64,000 nt of DNA. It comes from Costus lasius. Lineage: Eukaryota > Streptophyta > Magnoliopsida > Zingiberales > Costaceae. Made by a program: the position numbers and the translations under genes. A model generated the notes under the pieces. That model made no database searches and was not told the DNA's origin. It saw nothing but the letters and a program-made list of their open reading frames with translations. This document shows positions 11,128-23,232 of this stretch, one piece after another; the stretch's first letter is position 1; each line of letters starts with the position of its first letter. The DNA lies in contig CM050447.1 in NCBI GenBank assembly GCA_027563935.2, forward strand, positions 82,445,461 to 82,509,460, in the 5' to 3' direction.

Positions 11128-13043
11128 TCATGAGGCTGATGAGTCAGGTCCTCAAGCCCTACATGCGCAAATTCCTAGTCGTCTACTTTGATGACAATTT
11201 GATTTTCAGCCACACCCGAGAGCAACACTTGGAGCATCTTTGCTCTATCTTTGAGATTCTCTGGAAGGAATGCCTCTTCCTTAACATGAAGAAGTGCACC
11301 TTCATTGCCACCCAAGTCCACTTTCTAGGGTATATAGTGTCTAACCAGGGTCTCTCTGTTGACCCCGCCAAGATTGATGTCATTCGGCATTGGCCCGAGC
11401 CTCGCACTATTTTTGAGATTCGCAGTTTCATAGGTCTTGCTGGGTTCTATCGTCGATTCACCCATGGGTTTAGCACCATCGCTACCTCATTGACCCAGCG
11501 TCTGTCGAAAGATGACTTTGAGTGGACACCGGTCACTCAGTGTGCCTTTGACGCCCTTGACAACGCCCTTACTACAGCCCCCATTCTTCGACTTGCAAAC
11601 TTTTCCAAAGTCTTTGAAGTTGCATGTGATGCCTCTGGTACTGCAATCAGAGGAACTCTAAGCCAAGAAGGCCACCCGGTTACCTTCTTTAGTGAAAAAT
11701 TAAACACTGTTTGGCAACGGTACTCCACATACGACAAAGAATTCTATTCCATTGTCCAATCGTTAAGGCAGTGGAGACAATATTTACTCCACCGCGAGTT
11801 CGTCCTGTATAGTGACCACCCGGCTTTTTCCTTCTTGAGCACCCAAAAGAAGTTGGGTGCCCGGCATGCCAAGTGGGTGGAGTATATGCAACAGTATACT
11901 TTTGTGATTAACCATAAGGTGGGCATGGAGAACGTTGTAGCGGACGCCCTGAGCCGAGTAAGGACCCTTTTGTGTGTTATGCATACCCGCGTCAATACCT
12001 TCACCTATGTTAAGGATGATAACCCTAGCCTGAGCGAGTTTGAGGCTGTCGAGTCGCCTTACCAGTTATGCGAGGGTTACTTGTTCTTTGGGAATCAATT
12101 GTGTATTCCCCGGTCCTCCTTTCGTGACCACCTTCTATTAGAGTTGCATGCGGGTGGTGTTGCCGGCCACCATGGACGTGACAAGACATTTGAGATGGCC
12201 GAGGAGCGCCTATTTTGGCCCTCCTTGCGCAAAGATGTGGAGCGCATTGTCTGCCACTATGGCACTTATCAAATGGCCAAGCCTCGACCCCCAAACACTG
12301 GTCTGTACACCCCACTACCTGTTTCTGAGGGTCCATGGAGGAACCTCCGCATGGATTTTGTCCTAGGGTTGCCCCGTACTGCATCTCGATTTGATTCTAT
12401 CTACGTCATAGTGGACCGGTTCTCCAAGATGGCTCATTTCATCCCCTGTTCTATGACAGTGGATGCGTCCCACATAGCCCATCTGTTCGTTAGGGACGTA
12501 GTTCACCTCCATGGCCTCCCACTCTCTATAGTGTCCAATCGTGACACCTGCTTTGTGAGCCACTTTTGGCGATCGCTGTGGGCACTATTAGGGACCACCC
12601 TTAAGTTCTCTACGGCCTATCACCCCCAAACTGATAGCCAAACTGAGGTCGTTAACCGGAGTTTCGGTAACTTGCTCCGATATCTCGTTGGTGATCACCC
12701 TAAGAGTTGGGACACTGTGCTCCCTGTTGCCGAATTTGCGTATAATAGTGGAGTCAATCGGTCTACCAGTCTAAGTCCCTTCCAAGTGGTCCTTGGACAA
12801 CAACCACAAAAACCTATTGACTTGCATGACCTTCAAATGGAGTCTCATCTTTCTGAGCATACATTTTCCTTTACTAGTCATATCATGAGTTTGCATGAGG
12901 AAGTTCGGCATGGGATCTTTTTGGGCAACACTCGGAATGCTCTGAAGGCCAATGAACACCGTAGGCCACTCCATTTTAGTGTAGGTGATCTAGTGAGTGT
13001 GCATATCTACCCCCGAGCGAGTGGCAAATCGGGCGCACTTTAA
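11046..13043 (+). pseudogene. G1 pol, RT C-terminus, RNase H and integrase
   Basis: A 665-residue open frame. RT carries YFDDN in place of the usual YFDDI. RNase H keeps CDASGTAI, YDKEFYS and YSDHPA. The integrase zinc-binding region has H..H, but its cysteine pair reads CHYGTYQ, so the second cysteine is lost. The catalytic triad keeps MDF and TEVVNR, but the middle residue is asparagine (SNRD for SDRD). Both changes would abolish integration. The last part shifts frame near 13015. Confidence 0.9.
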
Positions 13044-13252
13044 GCTACAGGCACGATACATGGGGCCCTATGCGGTACTACAGTGGGTAGGCTCCAACGC
13101 CTATGTCCTCAATCTATCGGAGAGCATGGGGATCCACCTCGTCTTCAACATCGCGGACCTTCTTCCCTACCACGACCCGTTGGAGGAGCCCGTCGCCACC
13201 GATGAGCAACCCCTTAGTTCTCCGAAGGAGAACTCTTCAAACCAGGGGGGAT
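12997..13252 (+). pseudogene. G1 pol C-terminus in shifted frame
   Basis: Continues the polyprotein after a frameshift: ARYMGPYAVLQWVGSNAYVLNL then LVFNIADLLPYHDP. This is the post-integrase GPF/Y-like region. The short acidic tail ends at the polypurine tract. Unlike G2 there is no chromodomain-like segment. Confidence 0.7.
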
Positions 13253-14488
13253 CGATGCAGGAGGACCCTCCATGGCAGCTCTAGAACCAGAGAAACATGG
13301 CTATTCTGTGGACTTCCCTCCAGACAAGGTTCCACCTCCCTTAAAAAGTTCAAAGGGGCCCGATGCAATCACGATAAGGTGATCTCAATGTTCAAGTCAA
13401 CCACTAGATCGATTCATGGGTGCCATTAGCCCATTATCAGCCCACACGGAGGTGTTGCGACCCATGTGCTTGGCACCCTGGCCAACTGAAGCCCCGGTCA
13501 ACGATCGCTACCACAACCAGTTGACCTACATGGCCCAAGAACAAGCTAGCATAGTCATGAATCAGCCCACCATCAGCAAATTCTGCTGTTTCATCACCGC
13601 GTGCTCCGAGATGGTTTGACGGCCTAGTCGCAGCGCAGAAGGCCCAGTTGCAGCCCAGAAGTCCCATCCCATGCACCAGCTTCAGATTCCCTCATCTACT
13701 TTAGTTGGTAGTAGTTAGTATGAGTTAGTTAGTCCTCGCATCAGCATGTTTGCATCAGCAGCAACTTGATTGCTTTTAGTTAGTTAGAGTAGGTAGTCAT
13801 GCTTGTGGTGTGTTATTCCCTAGTCATGCTTGTGGTGTGATATTCCCTGATCATGCTTGTGGTGTGATATTCCCTCCCTTACTCTATAAAAGGAAGCTGG
13901 AGGTTAGCTTATTCCTTAGCTTTTCTTTTGTGATAGAAGCACACTTCGGAGAGGTTAGAGTGTGGAGCAAGGTCTGTGATCCTTGGCTCGGTCTCGATTC
14001 CTCGCCTACCAGTTGTAATCGTCTTTCATTTCAAAGAAGTAAATTGCACCGCCAGTGCATCAGGTTCACCTATTTTCAGATTTTCATTGTGTTATTATTG
14101 CTTGAATTCCTTACCCACAGGCATCCGTATGTCACAGACATGGAGGTTCCTCGGCTTTGGTGTGACCACAAGTTCATAGGCGCTCCGGCTGAGTCGCCGC
14201 TAAGTCCGCTGCCCTTGTTGCTGTGTTGTGCTTAAATTGCTCGCTAAAAGAGGCTAGTAAGTTTTCATTTGCATAGTTGGGTGTCGTTGGTTTCTTCGTC
14301 GTCCGTGTTGCCCTGAAACGTATTCATCATCGTCTTCCGCATTGTTTCTCGCTGGTTTTCACGTTGCTCATTTTCCGACATGCGTTTTACTTCCCTCGTC
14401 TCAAGACCCTCTGACATTTTCCGATCATCGTCTCATAAACCCCTAGAGTACAAAGCTAAGGACCAACCCACCTATAGTAGCTGCATCA
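13253..14488 (+). repeat. G1 3' LTR (1236 bp)
   Basis: Starts CGATGCAGGAGG (first base mutated from TG) and ends CTGCATCA. Contains the triple 27-bp repeat and TATAAAAG at 13885-13892. Confidence 0.9.
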
Positions 14489-15803
14489 GCTGCATACAAC
14501 ACGAAACCCTAAACTGTCAATGCTGCCTCTAAAGTTATATAATGTGGCCACCACGTATGAAAAACTAGCCAAGTCTATCCCGACCGTTATGCTCAGGGCT
14601 AATGAATTTCTTTGCGAAGGCACATCCAAGTTAAAACTAGACTAGGGAAATTATTGCCACCACATGCCTTGTAAAGATAAGTGGGTGTGTCCCATGAGGG
14701 TGGAAAATAGTGCACAACACCACTGATTAATATTTTGTTGAGGGCTACACGTCTGAAGGCTATTTTAGACTTGAAGTTGTTTTTAAGGGTTTTTGTGGTC
14801 TCATCCTCTTAGTTTTATCTTTTGTCTAACATTACAGGCATGCAATCCTATAGTGATAACAAAACAATAAAACTCTTCAAGGCATGCTTTAACATATATG
14901 GAAAGTAGTAAACAAGCGATATGGTCATAGCCTAATCAACACATTAAACCATCGTATGCCAAATGATGTTCAATGCTTGACCTAGGTGACAAGCCCCAAC
15001 ATGACCTAACCTAGCCGCCACTAAGCTCTATCTTCAAGTGCGGCTCCAAGGTCCTTCACACCAAGGCATGGCCCTCAAACTCTAGAAGCACATGCAAGAT
15101 GCGCCCCTAAAAGGTTCGGCCAAGACTTTGGTGGCTCCTCCATACATGATGCGCCATCATGTTTGTGCCAAGAGGGATAGCTCACAAACCCTAGGGTTCA
15201 GACAAGCCCTTACTTACACCACCAAGCAAGATGCACTATCATGGTTGATGAGCCAAGATGCAAGCTCCATGAAGGATGCGCCCATAACCTTCTTTGTGTG
15301 TTTACATAACAAAAGGAAAAAGCGGCACGTAGGCCTGACACACAATACATCACAGGCATACAAGGGGCTTGACCATGACCACAATACGATGCACAATCAA
15401 GATATCAAACTCATGTTTTTCTATACGCTCATGAAAAACATAAAAACTGAATTTTAGTTTTTTTATTTAAAACATGTCTTTCAACCTCAATGTCTCTTCA
15501 CAAATCTAGGATTTTTCGTTTCTCTCAGGAGTTTACAAGTGGCGCATGCATACTCCAAGCACACTTGCCGCCTACCCTTACAATCCTTAACCTACTAAAA
15601 TTAGGGCAATCACTTAGTTTATGCCCCGCATAATCTTGACAAGTCCCACACAGTAGGTCTATCCTCCATATGTGGGGAGAAATTAATTGTCTCACATATG
15701 GGTCTATCCCATCATGTGAAGAAAACGAAAAACCAAAGAAATAGAATAGATATTAGGAACGAAAAACTTACAATTTTTCTTACTTAGAAAAACCCATGCG
15801 CAT
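14489..15803 (-). mobile_element. Copia #1 leader, main segment
   Basis: Matches about 62930-64000 of Copia #3 (AAACCCTAA near 14507, GATAAGTGGGTGTGTC near 14674, GGCATGCAATCCTATAGTGATAAC near 14837). There is no conserved ORF. A 121-codon frame at 15092-15457 has no recognisable domain and is not kept in Copia #3. The distance from gag to the PBS totals about 1.7 kb, an unusually long leader. Confidence 0.65.
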
Positions 15804-17539
15804 TGACACTATTTGCAAGTGCACGGAAATGTCGAAGTAATACAAAAGATATCGAATCCCACAGGGAACAAGGTGAGTACCAGAAAATCTAATTCTTAGA
15901 ATCTAAGCTGATCAAATCGTGGTTTTTGGAACTTTAAAAACTAAAACTAAGCGAAATCGTAAGCAAGAAATCAAAGAACTATGGCAAGGAAAATATATGA
16001 GAGAGAATATCAGGGCTTGGGTTTCCACCACTCTGACGATTTCAATTGCGCTAAGAAATAAATACCTGTTACAAGGATTTACAAATATGCACAAGGAATC
16101 TACCCTATGGTACAAGGTGCTCTCTTTTGAGTGTACACCCCTGTATTTATCCAGAACATCTCCTACTTTCGCGGTGAATCACTCTAGACAAACCCAATGG
16201 GTTCCGTGGTATATTATGAACCCTCGAGCGAAGAACAAGCATTTTCGTGTCGAGCCTTCACAAGATTCACAATGAGGTTCGGTCGTTACGGTCCTACTCT
16301 CGTTATGAACGTAACAACTATGACATGATAATACTTGGCCAGAGTAAATATCAAGAAATAAATACATCAAGTGAAATATGCTTAAGATATGATCTGAATA
16401 ACAAGATTAAAACATGATTTGCAGATAAAAATCGTCAGAGGGCTTCAACCTAGCCCTAAAATTAAGTTTACGCTACAACCATCATCGAGACGCTCAAAAT
16501 TCTCTCTTTAAACATAAGAAAATCATAGGAAAAGGTTTCTAAGAGGGAAGAGACGATGAACCAAAGGAAATAAGCAAGAATCACTGAGTTCCAACAATCA
16601 GATCTTCAAAAATCACCCCAAAGTCGCCGAATCGCCATGTTCTTCTGCCCTCACCGCTTCGTCGCCCGATTGCTCAATGATTAGGTCACAAGAATTGGGA
16701 CTTTTATACTCTTTTTGTTCTCCTTCGAATAAGGTTTCTAAAAAGTCCTCCCTTGCCAAATTTGGACATCATGGTTCAAAATCGCCAAAATACTCAATGG
16801 GTGTTGGTCAACTCGCCCTAACTCGCCTTTTCCTAGATTTCTCCCCAAATATGGCACGAGAATTAGGGCTTTTATGTTCCTTACCCTCTCCTTCGAATCG
16901 GCTTTCCAAAGAATCCTCACTTGCCAAATTTGGACTTGAATCGGGCTCAAAATCATGGAAAAACCGAGTGGAAGTCGGGCTGCTGTGATAGTATCACGGG
17001 TGAACCCCACCGGGTTCACCTACCAGTGAAGTGTTCTGTGCAGTTCTGTTGTGAAATAATCCGGGTTCACCTAGTGGTCAAGTCCACGGTATATTTTTGC
17101 GCAGGTTTTATCAGCCAGAATCACGGGTGAACCCCGTGGGGTTCAGCTGCCAGTGAAGCGTGCGGCGAGTTTCGGATACCCTAACATCATCAGTGAACCC
17201 CGCCGGGTTCACCAGGCAGTGAAGTGCGCGGTGAGTTTCGTCCTTTGGCAAGATCACCGGTGAACCTCGTGGCTGGCCGTGAAGTCTAGAAAAGGCTCCG
17301 ATTGAGCCCAAATTTTATGGACAGCTTCGTCTTCTCATAAGGAATCACCCCATGCTCTCAGATTCTTCAAAATGACTTCAAAATTGGGTGATTTTACCTG
17401 AAATTCAATAAGACAGACGAAAAATGAAGATTTTGAAGTTTTTAACTAAATAAGCCTCAAAGGAGTGTAAAAACATTAAAAAAGGCCTAAATTCATCATG
17501 GAAAGATAATAAAAATCATTACTAAAATGCAAGGCATCA
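15804..17539 (-). mobile_element. Solo LTR (1736 bp) with perfect target duplication CGCAT
   Basis: Begins TGACACTATTTGCAAGTGCACGG and ends AAGGCATCA, with CGCAT at 15799-15803 and 17540-17544. The start resembles the N1, N2 and N3 LTRs (GCAAGTGCACGG, then ATCGAAxCCCACAGGG), so it belongs to the same broad group and I assign minus orientation. No internal region remains, as expected after LTR-LTR recombination. Confidence 0.85.
16990..17285 (-). repeat. Palindrome cluster GGTGAACCC..GGGTTCACC in the solo LTR
   Basis: Four main sites near 16998, 17122, 17190 and 17260, and partial ones between. Typical forms are GGGTGAACCCCACCGGGTTC and GTGAACCCCGCCGGGTTCAC, each followed by a CAGTGAAG-like word. 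The place in the LTR is analogous to the clusters in N1, N2 and N3, but the word is different. Confidence 0.7.
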
Positions 17540-17627
17540 CGCATATGCAAATTTTTAAAAAATTTCAGATGGCATGTGAGCATACAATCAAAGCAAAAAA
17601 TAAACATTGTTCTAGTCTCGCAAGTCC

Positions 17628-17638
17628 CTTGGATACCA
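17628..17638 (-). promoter_or_regulatory. Copia #1 primer-binding site
   Basis: The plus strand CTTGGATACCA is TGGTATCCAAG on the minus strand, an initiator-Met-type PBS start, one base from the LTR end at 17640. It shows that 17640-19273 is the 5' LTR of Copia #1 and not a solo copy. Confidence 0.6.
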
Positions 17639-17639
17639 C

Positions 17640-19273
17640 TATGGGCAAACCTCAGGGATTTTAAAATTTTACAGACATACAGAGTGGAAGCAATCCCCGA
17701 AACAGGCTGGTCCCAAAAACCCAAAAGATCATTTCATGCAAGGGAATCGACATGGTGAGTAAGAGATGATACCTTGAAGCGAAGCAAAGGGATGCGATGT
17801 AGGCGCCCAAGCGTGCGCCCTCTGAAGTCTCACACACAGCCGATGCTCGAGTTCTCTTCTTCCACGTCCGGTGCTAGCTTTGGGAAGAAGATCCACGCCT
17901 TGGGAGTTCTCCTCAAGGACATGCTCCTCCCACAAGAAGGATGCGCTAAGAGGAGTGGGAAGGAGGAAGAGTTCGCCATGCTCTAAGCTTTCAAATGAAG
18001 TAACCCTCTCCTCTCTTCCCTCCTGCACCCTTATATAGAAATCATCGTGGCTATTCAAATTCAGAATTGAATTTAGAATTAAATTCTGAATTAAAGTCCC
18101 ATTATGGCCCTTAATAGCATGACTCTTCATATTCATAATTAAATTAAGAATTAAAGTCCCATGATAATTCTTGAGCCCATGCGACTTATCCTCATGATCC
18201 ATTGGGCCCATGCTAGACTTCATTTGGGCCATTTGGCCCATGTAACCATAGTTAAATACGGCTAATCGTAGTTAACCCGGGGTCAACCTAACAAAAATGA
18301 AGTTTAGCTCCAATAAGTCACTTCCATCTCATCAGACACATTGGCGCTGATGAAATCTCCCAAATAGATCCGAGTTATCTAATAACGTGATCATAAGGCT
18401 ACTCGGTCAATACGAAAACTCGAGAATCAAGATGTGCGACCCTGTAAGTTCCTCTGACATTGGCAGTGATGAACTGAAGTCATCACAAGCAGTAAGTGGC
18501 ACCTAGCAGTGCATCGCTGCTACACAAGTCTTTTGAATGGATATCAATATCGACATCCCCATCATCACAACAAGATACCGATGCATCACAGTCTCTTTGC
18601 CAAACTGATATCTGATTGGACAAAGCATGTCACAACTTTATTTTCACCCAATCTCAGTGTCATGACTAAATAAGGCTTTCACTTGGGTATGGCCATACAC
18701 TTTTAGTCATGCATCCATAGGAGGGCCCTATGGATATCAAGCTTCCCTCAGGAAAGGGCCAAATCCTATGTCTGTCCATTGATCTTCTCATATGGGTCGT
18801 GACATACCCAATGACAACCGTTATAACCTCCCAACTATGATGAGGTGCTAGGTTATATCAAAGCATGTCTCTAACCATATAGAAGAGTCAATAACCTCAA
18901 GTCAAGTTATTAATGCATCTCCTATCACTTGTGAGATTAACTCATGACACTAAGTTAGAGCCTCACAGCAGGTCAGTCCAGTATATCCAGGACTGATATA
19001 CCCATATGCCTGCGTTATCACCTTGTGCCTAACCAGCCCATATATCAGTCTCACATATATCAGAGTTGTCCCTTATCCACTCAGGTACTTGACTGGGGAC
19101 ATAAATTTGAGCACAAATACAATCTATCTCCAGGGAAATTATTATGCAAGTACATTGTCGCAGATGTAAATATAGCATAAAAACAATAATGTTAGAATGA
19201 TATATACAAAATATCAATGTCAAATAGTACAAAAGATAGACCAACAATGGGTCCAAGGGCATAAACACCAGCA
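17640..19273 (-). repeat. Copia #1 5' LTR (family A, 1634 bp)
   Basis: Same family as 38754-40724 and the reverse complement of 33066-34915. Shared stretches include CCCAAAAACCC near 17713 and GGCGCCCAAGCGTGC near 17801. On the minus strand it begins TGCTGGTGTTTATGCCC (19273) and ends GTTTGCCCATA. The likely TATA box is minus-strand TATATAA at 18033-18039. The terminal CA and TG have drifted. Confidence 0.75.
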
Positions 19274-20153
19274 GGAGGAACCTCATAGACTTTAGTGATC
19301 AAGTTGACCTCAGTTGACCTCAGGTAACCACTTTTGACTCCGGTTGACTAAGTCTGAGTCGATGGGTCAAAACTCAGGTTAGCACTAAATTGATTTGGTG
19401 GCTTAATGACTTGATATGCATGCGGCTACAAGCTTTAGTCACCTATCTGAATATTATATTCAGATACATTGAATTAATTAATTAATTAATTAATTCATGA
19501 CTTAAAGTTTTGGGGGCCATGACTTAAACCGTAGAATTATTATTTTCAATATTTATATTGCGACTTAAGTTGACAGGGCCCGCGTGTTTGAAATCTATAA
19601 AAGAGGGGTTATGGTGGGCACGTATGAAACATTCTTTCTTGGTTTAAACCCTAGCCGTTTGGTGACTCTCCCCTCTCAACCTAGCCGCCCCTCTCTTTCT
19701 TCTTGGCGCCTCCTAGGATGATTGTTGCCCTTCCTCCTTAGGGGACATCATACTCCTCTTGGCGCAAGAGAGAATTAGAGAGCCTTCTCTTTCTTACTTT
19801 GTGCTTTGGTGGCGCATATAGGAGAAGGGGACAACATACTTCACCTTGGCGCAACTTCTAAGAGGTTGACACAAGCAAGGAGGACTACTCACTTGCGTGG
19901 ATCTCTCCTCCTGAAGCTAGCACGTGCATGGAGTAGAGGAATCTTGAGGTAGGCCATGTGTGTACAAGTGTAGAGGACGGGCCGATTGCACATCTCTATC
20001 ATCATTATCCATGACTCCAAAATTGCTATAAAGGTATATACCCTATCACATCCGTTGTTCATCTTGTAAGATAGTCCTTGTTAAATTTGGAATCTCGTTT
20101 CAGGCTTGCTTCCAATGTTTTTCAAATTTTAAATAGTTCAGGGATTCCCAACA
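19274..20153 (+). mobile_element. Partial Copia-type LTR, plus strand, cut at left by Copia #1
   Basis: Ends GGGATTCCCAACA at 20153 and then enters Copia #2 coding sequence, so it is an LTR inserted in Copia #2. A TATA box, TATAAAAG, is at 19596-19603. The left part is absent because Copia #1 sits there; the remainder should lie left of Copia #1, outside the window. A short (AATT)n microsatellite occurs at about 19473-19495. Confidence 0.6.
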
Positions 20154-20760
20154 CATGTATGATACTCCTCCAAGGAGGATGATCCCAACAATCCATTTGT
20201 ATATAGTTATTATATGTGACTTTTGTTTATATGGCCAAGTCGACAATGTCATAGTTATGTATTATTTATTCCATTAGGTTTATTCTTTTAGTTTTTATGT
20301 TACACACAGAACTATTCATATCTAATATGTATAACCTATTACTTAAAATACCATGACCATAAAACATACTAGCCTTTGAAAATGAACAACTATTGTCCTT
20401 TATTTCAAAGCTAAATCTCATCCTAGCCAATGCTGGGATGGAAAAAATATTTTTAGTGAAGCTAGGTATATAATAAGAAGGGAATAGTTTCAACTGAAGT
20501 CTAGATGATAGAGAGATTACTTATGCACCAACATCAATATTAGCCATAGATACTCCATTGCCAACGCATAGATCAATCTCTCCAGATGTGATAGTCCTAC
20601 TTCTCTTGAGCCCCTGCACATTTATACAAATGTGAGCTCCACATGCGATATCCAATACCCATGAAATAGAAGTAGCCACAATGACCTTTGTAATATACAT
20701 GCCTAATCTAGAAACAGAAGCCTAGCCTCCCTTTCGGTCATCCTGGAGACTCTTGCAATC
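20154..20760 (-). pseudogene. Copia #2 protease and pre-integrase fragment
   Basis: Homologous to 61491-62110 of Copia #3. The protease active-site region reads WVLDIACGAHIC (usual form DTA/DSG). Then come a YYIPSFTKNIFSIP segment and the pre-integrase part (LYILDMNSSVCNI). Stops and frame changes are present. The rest of pol should lie left of the nested LTR and Copia #1, outside the window. Confidence 0.75.
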
Positions 20761-20765
20761 CTTCC

Positions 20766-22855
20766 TGATGTGGTGGGCAAACACATGATTAGAATTTTTA
20801 TATTTTGAAATAAAATACTAAACTCAATCAGCATCCAAAAATGCAGGGCAAAAAATGATCAATTAGGAAAAGTAGCTATGCCTTAGAGATGGTTCTAGTG
20901 ATCAATAATGAAAACTAATAAAGCCAAATAGCAGAGTGAAGTTTGTTCTTTTCAATCGTATCAAAAATGTAGTGTCATTATCAGTCAGTCAAATAGGGCA
21001 TCTCCAAAAAAATGACTAATCAGATCAGCAAACTAAAGCAGCAAAGAAAATTGTCAAACTTGAAAGTTTGCTATGCGTTTTAAGATGAACCATTGACTCT
21101 TAAATAGAGCTAAGTGAACCCAACAGTAAAACAAAATATATTCTTCCAAATCATGCCAAGGATCAAGGGCTCTAACAAATCTATGCGCCTTAAATATCTG
21201 CAACAAAAGGGCTAGTCAGATAAGTAGAGGACAAAACAACAGAAATTTATCAATTAGCAGAATTTGCAATGTCGCTCAGGATTGACTGATGACTCTCGAA
21301 TGCAATCAAGGGTACCACGACGTAGAGGAAAACTTGTTCTTCCAGGTGGTGCCAAAGACTTGAGGTTGCAGCATATTGAAGGACGTTAATTACCTGCGCC
21401 AAGAAGTTTAACCAGATTAGGAATGAATACAGAACATGCAACAGTAATAGGAACAGTCGGCATTGTTCTCAGTGAAGCAAGCGGGGAGTTGGGACGCTGG
21501 AAGGCTGCAGAAACGTGAGGGAAGAGTGGCCAGCAGGTCTCGAGGCTAGCGGGGGTGTTTCCGGCATGACAACCGGCCGGCGGTGGCGTCTGGGTGCTAG
21601 GAGACGGGCGGCGCTAGCACTGAGGCAGAAACAGGGGATGACGCGAACGGAGCAGGGGCAGCCGGAGATCATCGGAGACGGCAAAGTCTCCCGACCTGCT
21701 ACAACTAGAAGTTCTCCTGACCAAGGCGAACTAGTGGCCGGAGTTTGGGATCGATCGGTGACTGATCGGAGGAGATCGACGGCGATCAATGGTGAAGGGC
21801 AGAAGCAGGGGCGTGAGCTGAGGCGTCACCAGAAATCTTCCGATTCCGGCGATCCAGACCTCAGATGGGGCGATCCCTCTGGTTGTGGGTTCGACTAGAG
21901 CTGTAGAAGGCGTGGTTGAAATTTGAGGATGATCCGTCGGTTGGATCGTCGCTGGCGGCGAGGCGAACGGAGAGTCCAAGGCTGGACTCAGCTGGAAGCT
22001 GGGTGTGGAATGCGACAGCGGCGGAAGGTTGTTTAAGCGTGGCAGAGGTGGAAGATGGATAGCGTAGCGATGAGAAGGATGCAGCACGGTAGAGATTCCA
22101 AGTCCATGTAAGATTAGAGGAGACGATAGTGAAGAAGTTCCAAATCAATGAAACCTTCAGCTACCAGAGGAGGAAGGGAAGAATCCGATAAAACCAAACG
22201 AAAACCATTTCCATTTCAATGTCAAAATCTTGTCTACTGACAAATACATTGGGGGAGATTACATTTATAGAACAACAAAGAGAAGATAGGCGTGCGTTGA
22301 AGCTCCTTGTGAACGATGACTAGGGAAGATAGTGAGCTCGAAGCTTTTTTTTTGTGACCGTTGGCTGCAAGTTCCAACGTTCGCTTCTTCTTTGGGTAAG
22401 CTACAGTTTTGCTCTCAAGGTCAGTTTACTGCATTTGGCAAAGCTTCTCGTTTGAGCTGGGAACTTTCTTCTTCCATACACTGGCTAAAAACCTGCATTC
22501 CTTTCTTGTTCAAGTTAGCTGCAACGGGTGCAAGGGCAGCTCATCTTTGTGGGGCCTTGGAGGAGATTTTTTTTTTGGCAGCAACCTGGGCTTCATCTCT
22601 TGGCTGGATTATCTTTTAAACTTGATTAGCTTGAGCTAAACTTGGGCTTGATGGTTTGACCTTGATAATTCATTCAAAGGGCATAACCTCACATTCATGA
22701 CATGACAAATAATTAGGATTAGTGATTCTATGAAGTCAAATTTTAAATATAAACATTGACGAAGTCTTAAGTTCAATCAAGATATACGATAATTATGCAA
22801 ATATTTGACAAAGTCAAAATTAAGTCAAATATTTTGTGAAAATGCTCCTGCATCA
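20766..22855 (-). mobile_element. Solo LTR or LTR-like element (2090 bp), target duplication CTTCC
   Basis: TGATGTGG (20766) to CCTGCATCA (22855), with CTTCC at 20761-20765 and 22856-22860. On the minus strand it begins TGATGCAGGAGC, like the Gypsy G1 LTR. A minus-strand TATA-like CTATAAATG lies near 22268. It contains a three-unit 196-bp tandem array, then a GC-rich stretch (21470-22100). The long open frames there on both strands look like composition artefacts. Orientation is tentative. Confidence 0.65.
20858..21460. repeat. Three-unit ~196-bp tandem array
   Basis: Anchors GCTATG/GCAATG fall at 20875, 21070 and 21266. Each unit also carries a TTCTT(CC) word and an AATCAGAT-AAGCA word at matching offsets. 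The units are quite diverged. A related three-unit array of the same period lies in N2 at 30106-30694. Confidence 0.7.
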
Positions 22856-22860
22856 CTTCC

Positions 22861-23227
22861 TTATGGCCCACCATACCACAAAGTGATCACCTTTCATTCT
22901 TTGGTTTATTTAGCCTCTTTTTGAGTGCCTTGAGGTAAGCCCTTGGTTTGCCTATCCTTCAAATCATAAGGCCAAAGGAAATCATAGGTCTTGCTTCTAT
23001 AGGCCCCGCGCATTATACTATTGATTCCTTAGGTCCTTGTATTGGTATTTGTTCCTTATAGAGATCCTTGAGGCTTTCGATTATCTCATAAGCCTCCATC
23101 TTTTTGAACAGATTTTGCAGCTGAGGACACATAGTACATAACATAAGAGTTGTGATATTAAAAACATCATCATGATGCATCATATAAGTATCCCACTTCC
23201 ATTGAGCGACTCAGGCTAAACATGGCA
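22861..23227 (-). pseudogene. Copia #2 gag, C-terminal fragment with zinc knuckle
   Basis: Minus-strand Copia gag sequence. A CCHC-like region (CGMVGHKE) is near 22875, and a segment resembling the UBN2-type Gag end (EIIESLKDLY) is near 23070. It is split from the protease part by the solo LTR at 20766 and from the gag N-terminus by the solo LTR at 23233. Decayed. Confidence 0.6.
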
Positions 23228-23232
23228 TAGAA

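Larger units (their letters stand above)
7295..14488 (+). mobile_element. G1: decayed Ty3/Gypsy element
   Basis: A 7.2-kb plus-strand element in the Copia #1 leader. The LTRs are 7295-8531 and 13253-14488, the PBS is TGGTATCAGAGG at 8536, and the polypurine tract ACCAGGGGGG comes just before 13253. The flanks are GCTGG (7290-7294) and GCTGC (14489-14493), a target duplication with one later change. Gag, protease, RT, RNase H and integrase are in the Gypsy order, but frameshifts, stops and lost catalytic residues make it dead. The polyprotein resembles G2, from the GGSSLN protease motif through the integrase, but I see no chromodomain-like end. Confidence 0.9.

Noticed and set aside
15092..15457. 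121-codon ORF in the Copia #1 leader
   Set aside because: The matching Copia #3 leader does not keep it open and it has no motif.
21515..22148. GC-rich open frames on both strands in the 20766-22855 LTR
   Set aside because: They overlap on opposite strands with proline/serine/arginine-rich translations and no motif, as expected from a stop-poor GC-rich stretch.
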